A stretch of DNA of 64,000 nt from Novosphingobium sp. B 225 (GCF_002198665.1 NZ_MWLM01000064.1:112190-176189); one strand, 5' to 3'. Positions 27,554-36,485 are shown, counted from the first letter of the stretch. The notes: generated from the letters alone by a model not told the origin. A program made the numbers and translations.

Positions 27554-28456
27554 ATGAAGCAACCTCTGATCCTTGATGGCGGCATGGGACGAGAGTTGGC
27601 TCGCAGCGGTGCGCCGTTCCGGCAGCCTGAATGGTCCGCTTTGGCGCTGATCGAAGCGCCAGAGGCGGTGCAGGCGGTCCACGCCAGCTATATTGCTGCG
27701 GGGGCCGGGGTCATCACCACCAACAGCTATGCATTGGTCCCGTTTCATATCGGCGAGGAGCGTTTTGCGCGCGAGGCGAAGGTGCTGGCCGACCGCGCCG
27801 GGCGCATGGCGCGGGCTGTGGTTGCAGCGACAGGGGCTGGTCATGTGCGGGTGGCGGGCAGCCTGCCACCGCTGTTTGGATCCTATCGCCCCGATCTGTT
27901 CCGGAGCGATGATGCCGCGCGGTTGCTGGCGCCCCTGGTTGACGGGCTGAGCGGCCATGTCGATCTGTGGCTTGCGGAGACCCTGTCGGCCACGGCGGAA
28001 GCCCGCGTGGTGGCAGACATGCTGGCGGGCGATGGCCGGCCGCTGTGGCTGTCCTTCACGCTGGAAGACGCCGACGATGATGCAGCCGATCTGGCGCAAT
28101 TGCGATCGGGTGAGCGGGTTGAGGATGCGGTTGCGCTGGCGCTGGAATGCGGCGCGCGGGCCTTGCTGTTCAACTGCAGCCAGCCCGAAGTGATGGAAGC
28201 CGCGGTGATCCGCGCGGTGGCAGAGCGGGACCGGGCAGGCGGCAAGCTGCTGATCGGGGTCTATGCCAATGCCTTTCCGCGCGAACCGGAAGCGGCACCG
28301 GCGAACGAGACGATTTCACCAATCCGCGACGATCTGGACCCGCAGCGATACCTTCTGTGGGTGCGGAACTGGCTGCGCGCCGGGGCGGGCATTGTGGGCG
28401 GATGCTGCGGGATTGGCCCGGAACATATCGCTGCGATTGCTGCGGACTGCGCCTGA
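27554..28456 (+). CDS. mmuM: Homocysteine S-methyltransferase family protein
   Basis: The protein of 300 residues has the zinc-thiolate barrel pattern: LILDGGMGRELAR at the start, LFNCSQPEV giving the first zinc cysteine, and GAGIVGGCCGIGPEHI giving the cysteine pair. Members move a methyl group from S-methylmethionine or betaine to homocysteine. It sits directly next to a carnitine-to-betaine operon, so a betaine-type donor is an attractive idea, but MmuM and BHMT share the same signature and I cannot separate them by eye. The start at 27554 follows the GT39 gene by 38 bases. The gene converges with the cdhR-like gene. Confidence 0.82.
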   Translation: MKQPLILDGGMGRELARSGAPFRQPEWSALALIEAPEAVQAVHASYIAAGAGVITTNSYALVPFHIGEERFAREAKVLADRAGRMARAVVAATGAGHVRVAGSLPPLFGSYRPDLFRSDDAARLLAPLVDGLSGHVDLWLAETLSATAEARVVADMLAGDGRPLWLSFTLEDADDDAADLAQLRSGERVEDAVALALECGARALLFNCSQPEVMEAAVIRAVAERDRAGGKLLIGVYANAFPREPEAAPANETISPIRDDLDPQRYLLWVRNWLRAGAGIVGGCCGIGPEHIAAIAADCA

Positions 28457-28470
28457 TCCCGGCGATCAGG
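28452..28470. terminator. Hairpin between convergent genes
   Basis: CCTGATC (28452-28458) and GATCAGG (28464-28470) form a perfect 7-base stem around CCGGC. It covers the stop codons of both convergent genes, so it could end transcription from both sides. There is no T-tract, so the call is weak. Confidence 0.3.
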
Positions 28471-29416
28471 CCGGTTCGGGCAAGCCGGAAGCATTCAGCA
28501 ATTCGCGCGGGCTCTGGCCGAAAGTCTGGCGGCAGGCCCGAGAAAAGACCGGCTGCGATGAAAATCCTGCGGCCAGCGCGGCTTCCTGTACCGGCATGCG
28601 GGCGCTGCGCATCAGGCCGATAGCTTGGCGGATCCGCAGTTCGCGGTAAAAGCGCGCGGGCGGGCGGCCTGTGCGGGCCAGGAACAACCGTTCGGCCTTG
28701 CGGCGGCTGACCCCTGCTTCGGCCAGGACCATTGCTAGGCTTTGTCCTTGCGGCATGCCGCGTTCCATCGCCGCGATCAGGCGTTGCAGATCGGGCCCTC
28801 CATGGCCAGCCTGCTCTGCCAGCGACAGGCGCTGCGGGGCCGATGCGGGGCGGATGCGATCATGAATCAGCTGGTCCGACACCGCGTTGGCCAGGGCAAT
28901 GCCATGGCTGGCGGCGATCCTTTCCAGCATCATATCCATCGCGGCGGTTCCGCCTGCGCAAGTGAACAGCCGGGCGTGACGTTCATAGAGTTCGCCCGAA
29001 ACCGGAATGTGGGGGTGACGCTGGCGGAACTCTTCGGCGGCTTCCCAGTGCAGGGTGATCGTCTCCCGCCCCAGGATACCGGCTTCGGCCAGGACGAAGG
29101 CCCCCGTATCGATCGCGCCGATCTGGCACCCCGCGCGCCAGGCGCGGCGGATCTGGCCAAGCAGGGCAGGTTTGGCTTGGGCCAGGGGATCAAACCCGGC
29201 GCAGACGATCAGAGCCTCAGGTGCTGCAGGCAGGGGGCCTTCGGCGCGAAGCTGCATCCCATTTGAAGCCAGTGCATGATCACCCCCCGGGGCATGGATC
29301 GTCCAGCGATACAGCTCGCGCAGGGCCAGTCGATTCGCGATCCGCAGCGGCTCCAACGCCGCGAAGAAGGCCATGGCGGAAAAGCCCGGCAAGAGCAGGA
29401 AAGCCAGATTCTGCAT
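28466..29416 (-). CDS. cdhR: GlxA/CdhR-type AraC-family regulator
   Basis: The 316-residue regulator has an N-terminal DJ-1/PfpI-like domain (LAFLLLPGFSAMAFFAALEPLRIANR to about 180) and a C-terminal AraC double helix-turn-helix (SLAMVLAEAGVSRRKAERLFLARTGRPPARFYRELRIRQA, then PVQEAALAAGFSSQPVFSRACRQTFGQSP). This is the architecture of CdhR and GbdR, which activate carnitine and glycine-betaine genes in Pseudomonas. It diverges from the cdhC-like gene, with a strong palindrome in the shared 104-base gap. The symbol reflects this synteny; the ligand (carnitine or betaine) is inferred. Confidence 0.85.
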   Translation of the reverse strand: MQNLAFLLLPGFSAMAFFAALEPLRIANRLALRELYRWTIHAPGGDHALASNGMQLRAEGPLPAAPEALIVCAGFDPLAQAKPALLGQIRRAWRAGCQIGAIDTGAFVLAEAGILGRETITLHWEAAEEFRQRHPHIPVSGELYERHARLFTCAGGTAAMDMMLERIAASHGIALANAVSDQLIHDRIRPASAPQRLSLAEQAGHGGPDLQRLIAAMERGMPQGQSLAMVLAEAGVSRRKAERLFLARTGRPPARFYRELRIRQAIGLMRSARMPVQEAALAAGFSSQPVFSRACRQTFGQSPRELLNASGLPEPA

Positions 29417-29474
29417 GGTTCAGCACAAAGCCATCAATCGGGGTAAAATGCAATGATCTGGCGCATAACGTGAT

Positions 29475-29498
29475 TTAATCGCGCGAATTCGCGGTTAA
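29475..29498. promoter_or_regulatory. Candidate operator of the carnitine operon
   Basis: A 24-base inverted repeat with arms TTAATCGCG and CGCGGTTAA (8 of 9 paired) and a 6-base centre CGAATT lies in the gap between the divergent cdhR-like and cdhC-like genes, ending 22 bases before the cdhC ATG. The position and symmetry suit the AraC/GlxA regulator next door, though AraC-type sites are often direct repeats. The ribosome site AAGGAGAG follows at 29509. Confidence 0.5.
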
Positions 29499-29520
29499 GC
29501 TGCCCCGCAAGGAGAGCGCC

Positions 29521-30411
29521 ATGAATTTCGAACCCTTCATCACTTGCGCCGTAACCGGATCGGGCAACACTCAGGGGATCCATCCTGATCTGCCGATCAC
29601 CCCCGAACAGATTGCCAATGCCGCGATCGAGGCGGCGAAAGCTGGCGCGGCGATTGCACATATCCACGTGCGCGATCCCGAAACGGGCAAGGGCTGCCGC
29701 GACGTGGCGCTCTACCGCGAAGTGAAGGACCGGATCCGCGCCAGCGACACCGACGTCATCATCAACTTCACCGCCGGGATGGGCGGTGACATCGTGTTCG
29801 GTCCCGGCGAGCATCCCCTCCCACTCGATCCCGCCGGGACCGACATGGTCGGGCCGATGGAGCGGCTCAACCACGTGCAGGAACTGCTGCCGGAAATCTG
29901 CACGCTCGATTGCGGGACGATGAATTTCGCCGAAGCCGATTACGTGATGACCAACACGCCCGGCATGCTGCGGACCATGGCGGCCGAAGTGCAGCGGCTG
30001 GGCGTGCGGCCCGAACTGGAAGTGTTCGATACCGGGCATCTGGTGTTCGTGAAGGAAATGATCCGTGACGGGCTGCTCGACGATCCGGTGATGATCCAGC
30101 TGTGCATGGGCATCCCCTATGGCGCGCCGGACGATCCGCTGACCACCATGGCGATGGTCCACCAGCTGCCGGCAGGTTCGGTGTTCAGCGGGTTTTCGAT
30201 CAGCCGCAACCAGTTGCCGTTCGTGGCGATGGCGGCGCTGGCCGGGGGCAATTGCCGGGTTGGCCTCGAAGACAACCTCTACCTTGGCAAGGGGCAGTTC
30301 GCCAGTAACGGTCAGTTGGTCGAACGCGCTGCGCAAGTGCTGACCGGCATGGGCGCGCGGCTGCTTGGCCCGGCCGAGGTGCGCGCCAAGCTCAAGCTGA
30401 CCAAGCGCTGA
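29521..30411 (+). CDS. cdhC: 3-dehydrocarnitine:acetyl-CoA trimethylamine transferase (BKACE)
   Basis: The protein of 296 residues belongs to the beta-keto acid cleavage enzyme family (DUF849). The metal ligands are visible as His47 and His49 in AHIHVRD, with [11 protein letters not shown] near the C-terminus. BKACEs condense a beta-keto acid with acetyl-CoA and release acetoacetate plus a new CoA ester. Because the next gene encodes L-carnitine dehydrogenase fused to a betainyl-CoA thioesterase, the likely reaction is 3-dehydrocarnitine + acetyl-CoA to betainyl-CoA + acetoacetate. It has a strong AAGGAGAG ribosome site and is 11 bases from the next gene. Confidence 0.9.
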   Translation: MNFEPFITCAVTGSGNTQGIHPDLPITPEQIANAAIEAAKAGAAIAHIHVRDPETGKGCRDVALYREVKDRIRASDTDVIINFTAGMGGDIVFGPGEHPLPLDPAGTDMVGPMERLNHVQELLPEICTLDCGTMNFAEADYVMTNTPGMLRTMAAEVQRLGVRPELEVFDTGHLVFVKEMIRDGLLDDPVMIQLCMGIPYGAPDDPLTTMAMVHQLPAGSVFSGFSISRNQLPFVAMAALAGGNCRVGLEDNLYLGKGQFASNGQLVERAAQVLTGMGARLLGPAEVRAKLKLTKR

Positions 30412-30422
30412 AGGGGCGGCAG

Positions 30423-31895
30423 ATGACGGACATTCGCAAGGCAGGGATTGTCGGCGGCGGAGTGATCGGGGCGGGCTGGGCCGCGCGGTTCCTGCTCAAT
30501 GGGATAGACGTGGCGGTCTATGACCCCGATCCGGAGATCGAGCGCAAGACGCTGGAAGTGGTCGCCAATGCCCGCCGCGCGCTGGGCCGTCTGTTCGGTG
30601 CGGCGTTGCCGGCCGAAGGCACGCTCACCATCGCGGCGACGCTGGAGGATGCGGTCAAGGACGCCGACTTCATTCAGGAAAGTCTGCCTGAGCGCGAGGA
30701 TCTGAAGCAGAAGGTACTGGCTGAGGTTGACCGGCTGATGCCCGCCCATGCGGTGATCGGTTCGTCAACTTCTGGCCTGCTGCCGACCAAGCTCCAGTCT
30801 GGCATGGCCCGCCCTGACCGGCTGGTGGTGGGGCACCCGTTCAACCCGGTCTATCTGCTCCCCTTGGTCGAGGTCTGTGGCGGCGATCAGACCAGCCAAT
30901 CGACCAAGGATATTGCGGCTGCCGTCTATGAACGGATCGGCATGAAAGTGCTGCATGTCCGCAAGGAAATCGACGGGTTCATCGCTGACCGCCTGCTGGA
31001 GGCCGTCTGGCGCGAGGCACTCTGGCTGATCAACGACGGGATCGCCACGGCGAGCGAGATCGACGACGCGATCCGGTTTGGCGCGGGGATGCGCTGGTCG
31101 TTCATGGGCACCTTCCTGACTTATCGCCTGGCTGGTGGGGAGGCCGGGATGCGGCATTTCCTGCATCAGTTCGGCCCGTCGATGGAATGGCCCTGGACCA
31201 AACTGATCGGCCCCAAACTGACTGACGAGCTGATCGATACGGTGGCGCAGCAGAGCGACGAGCAGGCCGGCAATGTCGATCTGCGCACCTATGAACGGCT
31301 GCGTGACAACTGCCTGGTCGATCTGACCCACGCGCTGGAACGCAACGATTTCGCATCGGGTGCAGTGGCCAAGGCGCATCGGCAGCGGCTGGGCGGTCAG
31401 GTGGCGGCGGATGGCGCCGTTGATGGCAACGGGCGGTTGCAGACCATCGCCACCCCGGTCCAGCCCGAATGGATCGACTATAACGAACATCTGACGGAAT
31501 GGGCCTATCTCAAGCTGTTCGGCGATGCGACCGACGTCGTGCTGGCGCGGATCGGTGCGGGAGCGGAATATGTCGCGGGTGGCCATTCGTGGTACACGGT
31601 GGAAAGTCATTTGCGGCATTTGGGCCAGGCGCGGCTGGGCGAGCCGGTCGAAGTTCGCAGCCGGGTGCTGGCCTGCGATGGGAAACGCTTGCACCTGTTC
31701 CACGAAATGGCCAGCCTCAAGCAGAAGGTGGTGATTGCCACGGCCGAACACATGCTGGTCCACGTCGATGCCCAGGCCGAGAAATCGACCCCGGCCCCGC
31801 AGGCCATGCAGGAAAAAGCGCGCGGCTTTGCCCAAGGGCAGGAACATTTGCCCTTGCCGGAAGGGCTTGGACGACAGATCAGGATGCCGGGATAA
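30423..31895 (+). CDS. cdhA-cdhB: L-carnitine dehydrogenase / betainyl-CoA thioesterase fusion
   Basis: This is a 490-residue two-domain protein. Residues 1-320 are a 3-hydroxyacyl-CoA dehydrogenase-like NAD enzyme (GIVGGGVIGAGWAARFL; VVGHPFNPVYLLPLVEV), as in L-carnitine dehydrogenase. Residues of about 345-470 are a hot-dog thioesterase (TPVQPEWIDYNEHLTEWAYLKLFGDATD to EHMLVHVDAQ). It oxidises L-carnitine to 3-dehydrocarnitine and, after CdhC acts, frees glycine betaine from betainyl-CoA. The same fusion is known in some rhizobia, while Pseudomonas has two separate genes. It lies directly after cdhC in one operon. Confidence 0.92.
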   Translation: MTDIRKAGIVGGGVIGAGWAARFLLNGIDVAVYDPDPEIERKTLEVVANARRALGRLFGAALPAEGTLTIAATLEDAVKDADFIQESLPEREDLKQKVLAEVDRLMPAHAVIGSSTSGLLPTKLQSGMARPDRLVVGHPFNPVYLLPLVEVCGGDQTSQSTKDIAAAVYERIGMKVLHVRKEIDGFIADRLLEAVWREALWLINDGIATASEIDDAIRFGAGMRWSFMGTFLTYRLAGGEAGMRHFLHQFGPSMEWPWTKLIGPKLTDELIDTVAQQSDEQAGNVDLRTYERLRDNCLVDLTHALERNDFASGAVAKAHRQRLGGQVAADGAVDGNGRLQTIATPVQPEWIDYNEHLTEWAYLKLFGDATDVVLARIGAGAEYVAGGHSWYTVESHLRHLGQARLGEPVEVRSRVLACDGKRLHLFHEMASLKQKVVIATAEHMLVHVDAQAEKSTPAPQAMQEKARGFAQGQEHLPLPEGLGRQIRMPG

Positions 31896-31930
31896 GCCAG
31901 ACAGGCGCGGCGCAGGGGAGAGCATATCGG

Positions 31931-33340
31931 ATGGCCTTGGTAGAAACCCGCTCGATCGATTACGTTCCCCTGAGAGAACGCCATGGCAAGGTCTGGCACC
32001 TCTGGCCGGTGTGGTTCACCGGCGATGCTCATCTGGCGACCCTGGCCACCGGGGCGATCAGCGTTGCGGCGGGGCTCAGCTTGTTCTGGTCGGCGATCGC
32101 GGTCCTGGGCGGCTGCGCGCTGGGTACGGTGCTGATGGCCTTCCATTGCACCCAGGGGCCGCATCTGGGCTTGCCGCAGATGATCCAGTCGCGCCCTCAG
32201 TTCGGCTATCTGGGGGCCTTGCTGGTCTGGGTGGTGGCGCTGGTCACCTACATCGGCTTCAACGCGCTCAATCAGACGCTGGCCGCCGATACGCTGAAGG
32301 AGCTGGCCGGGTTCCCGCATGGGCCAACCGTGATCGTGTTCTCGCTGGTGGCGGTCGCTGTGGCGGTGATCGGCTATGATCTGATCCACCTGGCCCAGCG
32401 CTGGCTGGCCTATGCCATGCTGGCGGTGCTGGCGGTCTATACGGTTGGCGCGTTCGGGATTGTCGATCTGGGCAAATTGCTCGCCCCCGGTGAGTTCCGG
32501 GCCACTCCCTTCCTGGTCCAATTCTTCGCTGCCGCCGCCTATCAGCTTAGCTGGTCGATCTATGTCTCGGACTATTCGCGCTACCTGCCGAAAGACGTCG
32601 GGATCCGCGAAAGCTTCTTCTGGACGTTCTGGGGGGCCTTCGTGGGCGGGGCCTGGATGATGCTGGTCGGCACTTTCGCTTATGCCGCTTTCGCCACGCC
32701 AGATGGAATCATCGCCGCGCTGCGGGACAGTTCGGACGCGATCTTCCCCGGGTTTGGCGTGGTCATGCTGGTCACCAGCTTCCTTGGCCTGATCACGATC
32801 ACCTCGCTCAATTTCTACGGCGCTTCGCTGACCCTGCTGAGCGTGATGGACAGCCTGACCTCGGTGCAGCTGGGTGTAAAGGCGCGGGTGCTTTCGCTGT
32901 TCACGGTGTTCACGGCGGCAGTCTCGCTTTCGCTGGTGGTCAGCGGTAACGTGTTGCACGGGTTCGAAGCGTTCCTGGGCGTGCTGGGCTATCTGTTCAC
33001 CCCGTGGACCGCGATCAACCTGGTGGACTTCTTCTTTGTGCGGAAGGGGCGTTATTCGATCCGGGCGATGTTCATGGCCGATGGGCTATATGGCAAGTGG
33101 AATTGGCGCGGATTGGTATCTTATGCCGTAGGCTTTGCGGCCATGATCCCGTTCTTCAAGACCGGGCTCTACACCGGACCGGTGGCCACGGCGCTGGGGA
33201 GAGCGGACATTTCAATGCTGGTGGGATTGCCGGTATCTGCCGGCGTTTACCTGTACCTCTGCCGAAACCTTAACTTGCAAGCCGAACAGGAGCAGATCGC
33301 CGTGCTGGACCGCAACCTTGAAACGGAGCCGGTGCGTTGA
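31931..33340 (+). CDS. NCS1-family permease
   Basis: The 469-residue membrane protein has about twelve helices and the NCS1 pattern: an amphipathic N-terminus (HLWPVWFTGDAHLATLATG), HCTQGPHLGLPQMIQSRPQFGYLGA in the first third, and SWSIYVSDYSRYLPKD before the middle helices. NCS1 proteins carry cytosine, purines, allantoin, hydantoins or thiamine. Here the gene follows the carnitine catabolic pair by 35 bases, so the cargo may be carnitine or a related zwitterion. I chose the ATG at 31931 because GGGGAGAG precedes it. The stop overlaps the next start (TTGA). Confidence 0.85.
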   Translation: MALVETRSIDYVPLRERHGKVWHLWPVWFTGDAHLATLATGAISVAAGLSLFWSAIAVLGGCALGTVLMAFHCTQGPHLGLPQMIQSRPQFGYLGALLVWVVALVTYIGFNALNQTLAADTLKELAGFPHGPTVIVFSLVAVAVAVIGYDLIHLAQRWLAYAMLAVLAVYTVGAFGIVDLGKLLAPGEFRATPFLVQFFAAAAYQLSWSIYVSDYSRYLPKDVGIRESFFWTFWGAFVGGAWMMLVGTFAYAAFATPDGIIAALRDSSDAIFPGFGVVMLVTSFLGLITITSLNFYGASLTLLSVMDSLTSVQLGVKARVLSLFTVFTAAVSLSLVVSGNVLHGFEAFLGVLGYLFTPWTAINLVDFFFVRKGRYSIRAMFMADGLYGKWNWRGLVSYAVGFAAMIPFFKTGLYTGPVATALGRADISMLVGLPVSAGVYLYLCRNLNLQAEQEQIAVLDRNLETEPVR

Positions 33341-34380
33341 TCGCCCGCGCTGCCGCTCTGATCGCTCTCGCGCTGGCCCCCGCTCCGGTATTGGCCAAGC
33401 CCACTGCCGATGCGCCGATCGTGTTCCCTGACCGGTTCGATCCGATCGGCACCCCGGTGCAATCGGTCAAGACCGGCACGGGCCGCACGGTTCATTTCAC
33501 CGATACGGGCGAGGCCGGATGGAAGCCGCTGCTGTTTATCGGCGGCGTGGGCACAAGCGGCCGTGCGCCGGAACTGGTTGCATTCCTCGATACCATGCGC
33601 CGCCGCCTGAAAGTGCGGATCATTGCGGTCGAGCGCAATGGCTTGGGCGACAGTGCCTATGATCCGGACTGGACGTTTGCCGATTATACGGCGGATGTGC
33701 GGCTGGTGCTGGACAAGCTGGCGGTTGGCAGGTTCTCGCTGGCGGCGATTTCCGGGGGCGGGGCCTATGCCGGGCACGTGGTTGCGGCCATGCCGGAACG
33801 GATAGCTTCGTGGCACATGCTCGCGGCGGTATCATCCTCGCCTGCGAGCGGGGCCGCCTGCGGGGTCGATCAGGCCACGCTGGAAGCCCAGCTTACGCCG
33901 CAGATCGGGGCCCCGCGCGTGTGGTGGGACATGCCTGATGATGGCGTTGCCGCCCATGTCCGCGGGTTTGACGATCGCACCGCGGATGAAGGCGCGCGCG
34001 CGTTCTTCATCGCCGGACAAAAGGGTGATGCACGCGGGGTGGCGCGCGAATACAAGCGGTTCTGTGATGCGCCCGCGCAGATCAAGGGGCTGAAGGCCCC
34101 GGCGTTCTTCTATTACGGCACGGCGGACAAGCTGGTCCCGCCCAGCCACGGTGCATTCTGGGGCAGGCAGGTGCAGGGCAAGGTCACCTATCGCACCTAC
34201 CCCGGCGAAGGGCACGATGTGCAGTATCGCCACTGGGACCAGTTGCTGCTGGATGTCGCGGGGTACGGGAACCGCACGCTGGTTTGTGACAAAGGCAAGG
34301 CACATCTGATCGCCGGACCAGTCGATCCAGCGCGGCTGCCGTCCGGTCGCACGCTGGGGGTCTGCGCCTGGACAAGGTAG
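33337..34380 (+). CDS. Secreted alpha/beta hydrolase
   Basis: The 347-residue protein starts with a TTG that overlaps the stop of the permease gene, then a signal peptide ending PVLA. The hydrolase core shows VERNGLGDSAYDP, a nucleophile elbow ISGGG with Ser139 (the usual first Gly is Ala), the acid in GTADKLVPP and the histidine in GEGHDVQYRHW. The operon position recalls HocS, the acylcarnitine hydrolase encoded beside cdh genes in Pseudomonas, so a periplasmic acylcarnitine or choline-ester esterase is likely but not proven. The gene ends the operon. Confidence 0.82.
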   Translation: MIARAAALIALALAPAPVLAKPTADAPIVFPDRFDPIGTPVQSVKTGTGRTVHFTDTGEAGWKPLLFIGGVGTSGRAPELVAFLDTMRRRLKVRIIAVERNGLGDSAYDPDWTFADYTADVRLVLDKLAVGRFSLAAISGGGAYAGHVVAAMPERIASWHMLAAVSSSPASGAACGVDQATLEAQLTPQIGAPRVWWDMPDDGVAAHVRGFDDRTADEGARAFFIAGQKGDARGVAREYKRFCDAPAQIKGLKAPAFFYYGTADKLVPPSHGAFWGRQVQGKVTYRTYPGEGHDVQYRHWDQLLLDVAGYGNRTLVCDKGKAHLIAGPVDPARLPSGRTLGVCAWTR

Positions 34381-34412
34381 ATCAGGTCGGATCAACCTTA
34401 TGTCATCAGGCT

Positions 34413-36395
34413 CTAAGCGCCCAGCGCCGCTTTCAGCGGGCCCAGCCAGGGGTCAAAATTCTTCCACACTTCGGTCCCGTCACGGTTGATCGGACGGCGC
34501 ACCTGTTCACTGCTGGGGGTGCGCACCGCGCGCTCCGTGCGATGGAATTCGACGCAGGATTGCTCGAACGGCAGACCGCAATAATCAAGAATCCGGCGTA
34601 CCTGACCTTCCAGATCTTCGATCACGTCCTCATGCTGCACTTTCAGCACACGGCCGGGCAGCACGGCATCCCAGTGATCCATCAACCGGACATAGTCGGT
34701 GTAATAACGACCGATGTGATCGAGATCGTAGGAGAAGTCCTGCCCTTGCGCGAACAGCTGCTTGAACACCGAAAACCCGCAGGCCAGCGGTTCGCGCCGG
34801 GCGTCGATGATCCGGGCATTGGGCAGCATCAGGTGGATCAGGCCGATATGACGGAAATTGTTGGGCATTTTGTCGATGAAGAAAGGCGTACCTTCCACCC
34901 GGTGGATGCGAGTGGAATCGATATAGGCCTGGCCCAGTTCGGCCAGCTTTTCGGCCGACAATTCCCGCAGGTTGGCCGGATAGATTTCCTGCGCATCGGC
35001 GGCGAGCCGCCCACTGAGCCGCGAAGCTGTAGCCATCACGTCGGGCAGCTCGGTGGTTCCCTCGACCTGACTGTGCGAGGCAAGGATCTGTTCCAGCAAG
35101 GTTGATCCGGCGCGCGGCAGGCCCAGAATGAAGATCGGATCAGGCGCCGGGCAGCCTGCGCCAGCCTTGTCCGCGAACAGCGCGGCGTCGCAATGTTCGA
35201 TCTGTCGATCAAATTCGCGCGTGATCGCGTTCGGCTTGTACTGCGCCACGCCCTGGCGCAGGGCATTGCCGCGTTGGTAATATTCGAACGAACGCGCATA
35301 TTCGCGCGCGTCTTCAAAGGCCTTGCCCAGCGCGAAGCAAAGGTGGATGCGGTCATCAACCGCGATCCCCGGCTTGCCTTCTTCATCCACCATCACCTCG
35401 ATTTCATCCGGGGTGAAGCGGTAGGTTTTAAGATTGGCGAGGCTCCAATAGGCATCGCCGAAATCGGGTCGCACAGTATAGGCGCGGCGATAGGCGGCAA
35501 CAGCCGCGTCGATCCGGCCAAGGGTTTTCAGCGCATGGCCATAAGTCAGGCTGACCGTGGTGTGATCCGGGGCATTGGCCTGAAGCCGGGAATATTCGTC
35601 AGCCGCATCCTCTGTCCGGCCCACGTGCAGCATCAGATTGGCCCGTTGCATGAGGAATTGCGGATTGGCCGGTTCCGCCGCCACCAGCTTTTCGGCCACT
35701 GTCAGAGCGGTTTCAAACTTGAAGCGCTTGCTTAGCACTTCGGCGTAATCGAACCGGGCGGGCAGGAAACCGGGGTTGAGATGGCAGCAGCGCTCAAGGA
35801 TGAATTCCGCATCCTCATATTCACCCAGCCGGGTGCCCAGTTCGGCCAGCAGGCGCATCGCCACCGGATCGGCGGGGGCCTTCATCAGGTAGGCCCGGAT
35901 CCGTTCCTCGGCCAGAGTATAGTCCTGATCGTAATAGGCTGACAGCGCGGCCAGCAATTCAGGCGGATGCCCTTCGACATCATGGATTTTTTCGATCAGC
36001 TCCCCAGTCTTGGCCGGATCAGCCTGCTGGTAATGGGCCACAAGCAGCTTGAGCGATGCGGTCAGGAGCGGATTGAGGTCCGTGGCGCGTTCATAGGCGG
36101 CGATCGCCCGTTCGCGGTTGCCGGCCTGGCGGTGGCAATGGCCACGTTCCTGCCAGGCCCGGCCCAGATAGGGCGCCCGTTCAATCAGTTGATCGAGCAA
36201 ACGGTGTGCGGCGGGCAGGTCCCCGCGCATGCGTGCGGTCACTGCCGCAAAATAGAGCACTTCGGGATCATCGCCGCGCGTCGCCACCAGCTTTGCCGCC
36301 ATGGCTCCGGCCGCAACCACATCGCCGCGAGCCAGCGCAAGCTTTGCCTCTACCAGGGGATCGTTTTGCACGGCGTGTGAACTTTCAGACTTCAT
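34413..36395 (-). CDS. TPR-repeat sulfotransferase-family protein
   Basis: The protein of about 660 residues has an N-terminal array of tetratricopeptide repeats (roughly residues 15-330; e.g. YLGRAWQERGHCHRQAGNRERAIAAYERATDL). A C-terminal sulfotransferase domain begins at PDPIFILGLPRAGSTLLEQILASHSQ, which contains the 5'-phosphosulfate loop. The MPNNFRHIGLIHLMLPNARIIDARR segment, which precedes the 3'-phosphate site, is also present. It should move sulfate from PAPS to an unknown substrate, with the TPR part holding a protein partner. The start is ambiguous: ATGs at 36395 or 36410, or a TTG at 36449. It lies inside the carnitine island without an obvious role. Confidence 0.82.
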   Translation of the reverse strand: MKSESSHAVQNDPLVEAKLALARGDVVAAGAMAAKLVATRGDDPEVLYFAAVTARMRGDLPAAHRLLDQLIERAPYLGRAWQERGHCHRQAGNRERAIAAYERATDLNPLLTASLKLLVAHYQQADPAKTGELIEKIHDVEGHPPELLAALSAYYDQDYTLAEERIRAYLMKAPADPVAMRLLAELGTRLGEYEDAEFILERCCHLNPGFLPARFDYAEVLSKRFKFETALTVAEKLVAAEPANPQFLMQRANLMLHVGRTEDAADEYSRLQANAPDHTTVSLTYGHALKTLGRIDAAVAAYRRAYTVRPDFGDAYWSLANLKTYRFTPDEIEVMVDEEGKPGIAVDDRIHLCFALGKAFEDAREYARSFEYYQRGNALRQGVAQYKPNAITREFDRQIEHCDAALFADKAGAGCPAPDPIFILGLPRAGSTLLEQILASHSQVEGTTELPDVMATASRLSGRLAADAQEIYPANLRELSAEKLAELGQAYIDSTRIHRVEGTPFFIDKMPNNFRHIGLIHLMLPNARIIDARREPLACGFSVFKQLFAQGQDFSYDLDHIGRYYTDYVRLMDHWDAVLPGRVLKVQHEDVIEDLEGQVRRILDYCGLPFEQSCVEFHRTERAVRTPSSEQVRRPINRDGTEVWKNFDPWLGPLKAALGA

Positions 36396-36439
36396 CCTGG
36401 CTGCCACCATGGCCACAAGCGCGTGGCTGGACAAGGGTG

Positions 36440-36485
36440 CCGAAAACAAGATCCCGGCGGGTTGAACTGGTTCAACCCGCCGGGA
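36440..36485 (-). terminator. Rho-independent terminator of the TonB receptor gene
   Basis: A perfect 16-base stem (36452-36467 with 36470-36485; TCCCGGCGGGTTGAAC and its complement) with a 2-base loop lies 44 bases past the receptor stop. On the minus strand it is followed by a T-rich run (TCTTGTTTTC, about 36452 down to 36440). It separates the receptor from the sulfotransferase gene. Confidence 0.85.

Noticed and set aside
29482..29493. Perfect palindrome CGCGAATTCGCG inside the cdh operator
   Set aside because: Its centre is one base off the centre of the larger repeat; such GC/AT blocks are common in high-GC DNA, so I treat it as part of the longer element, not as a separate site.
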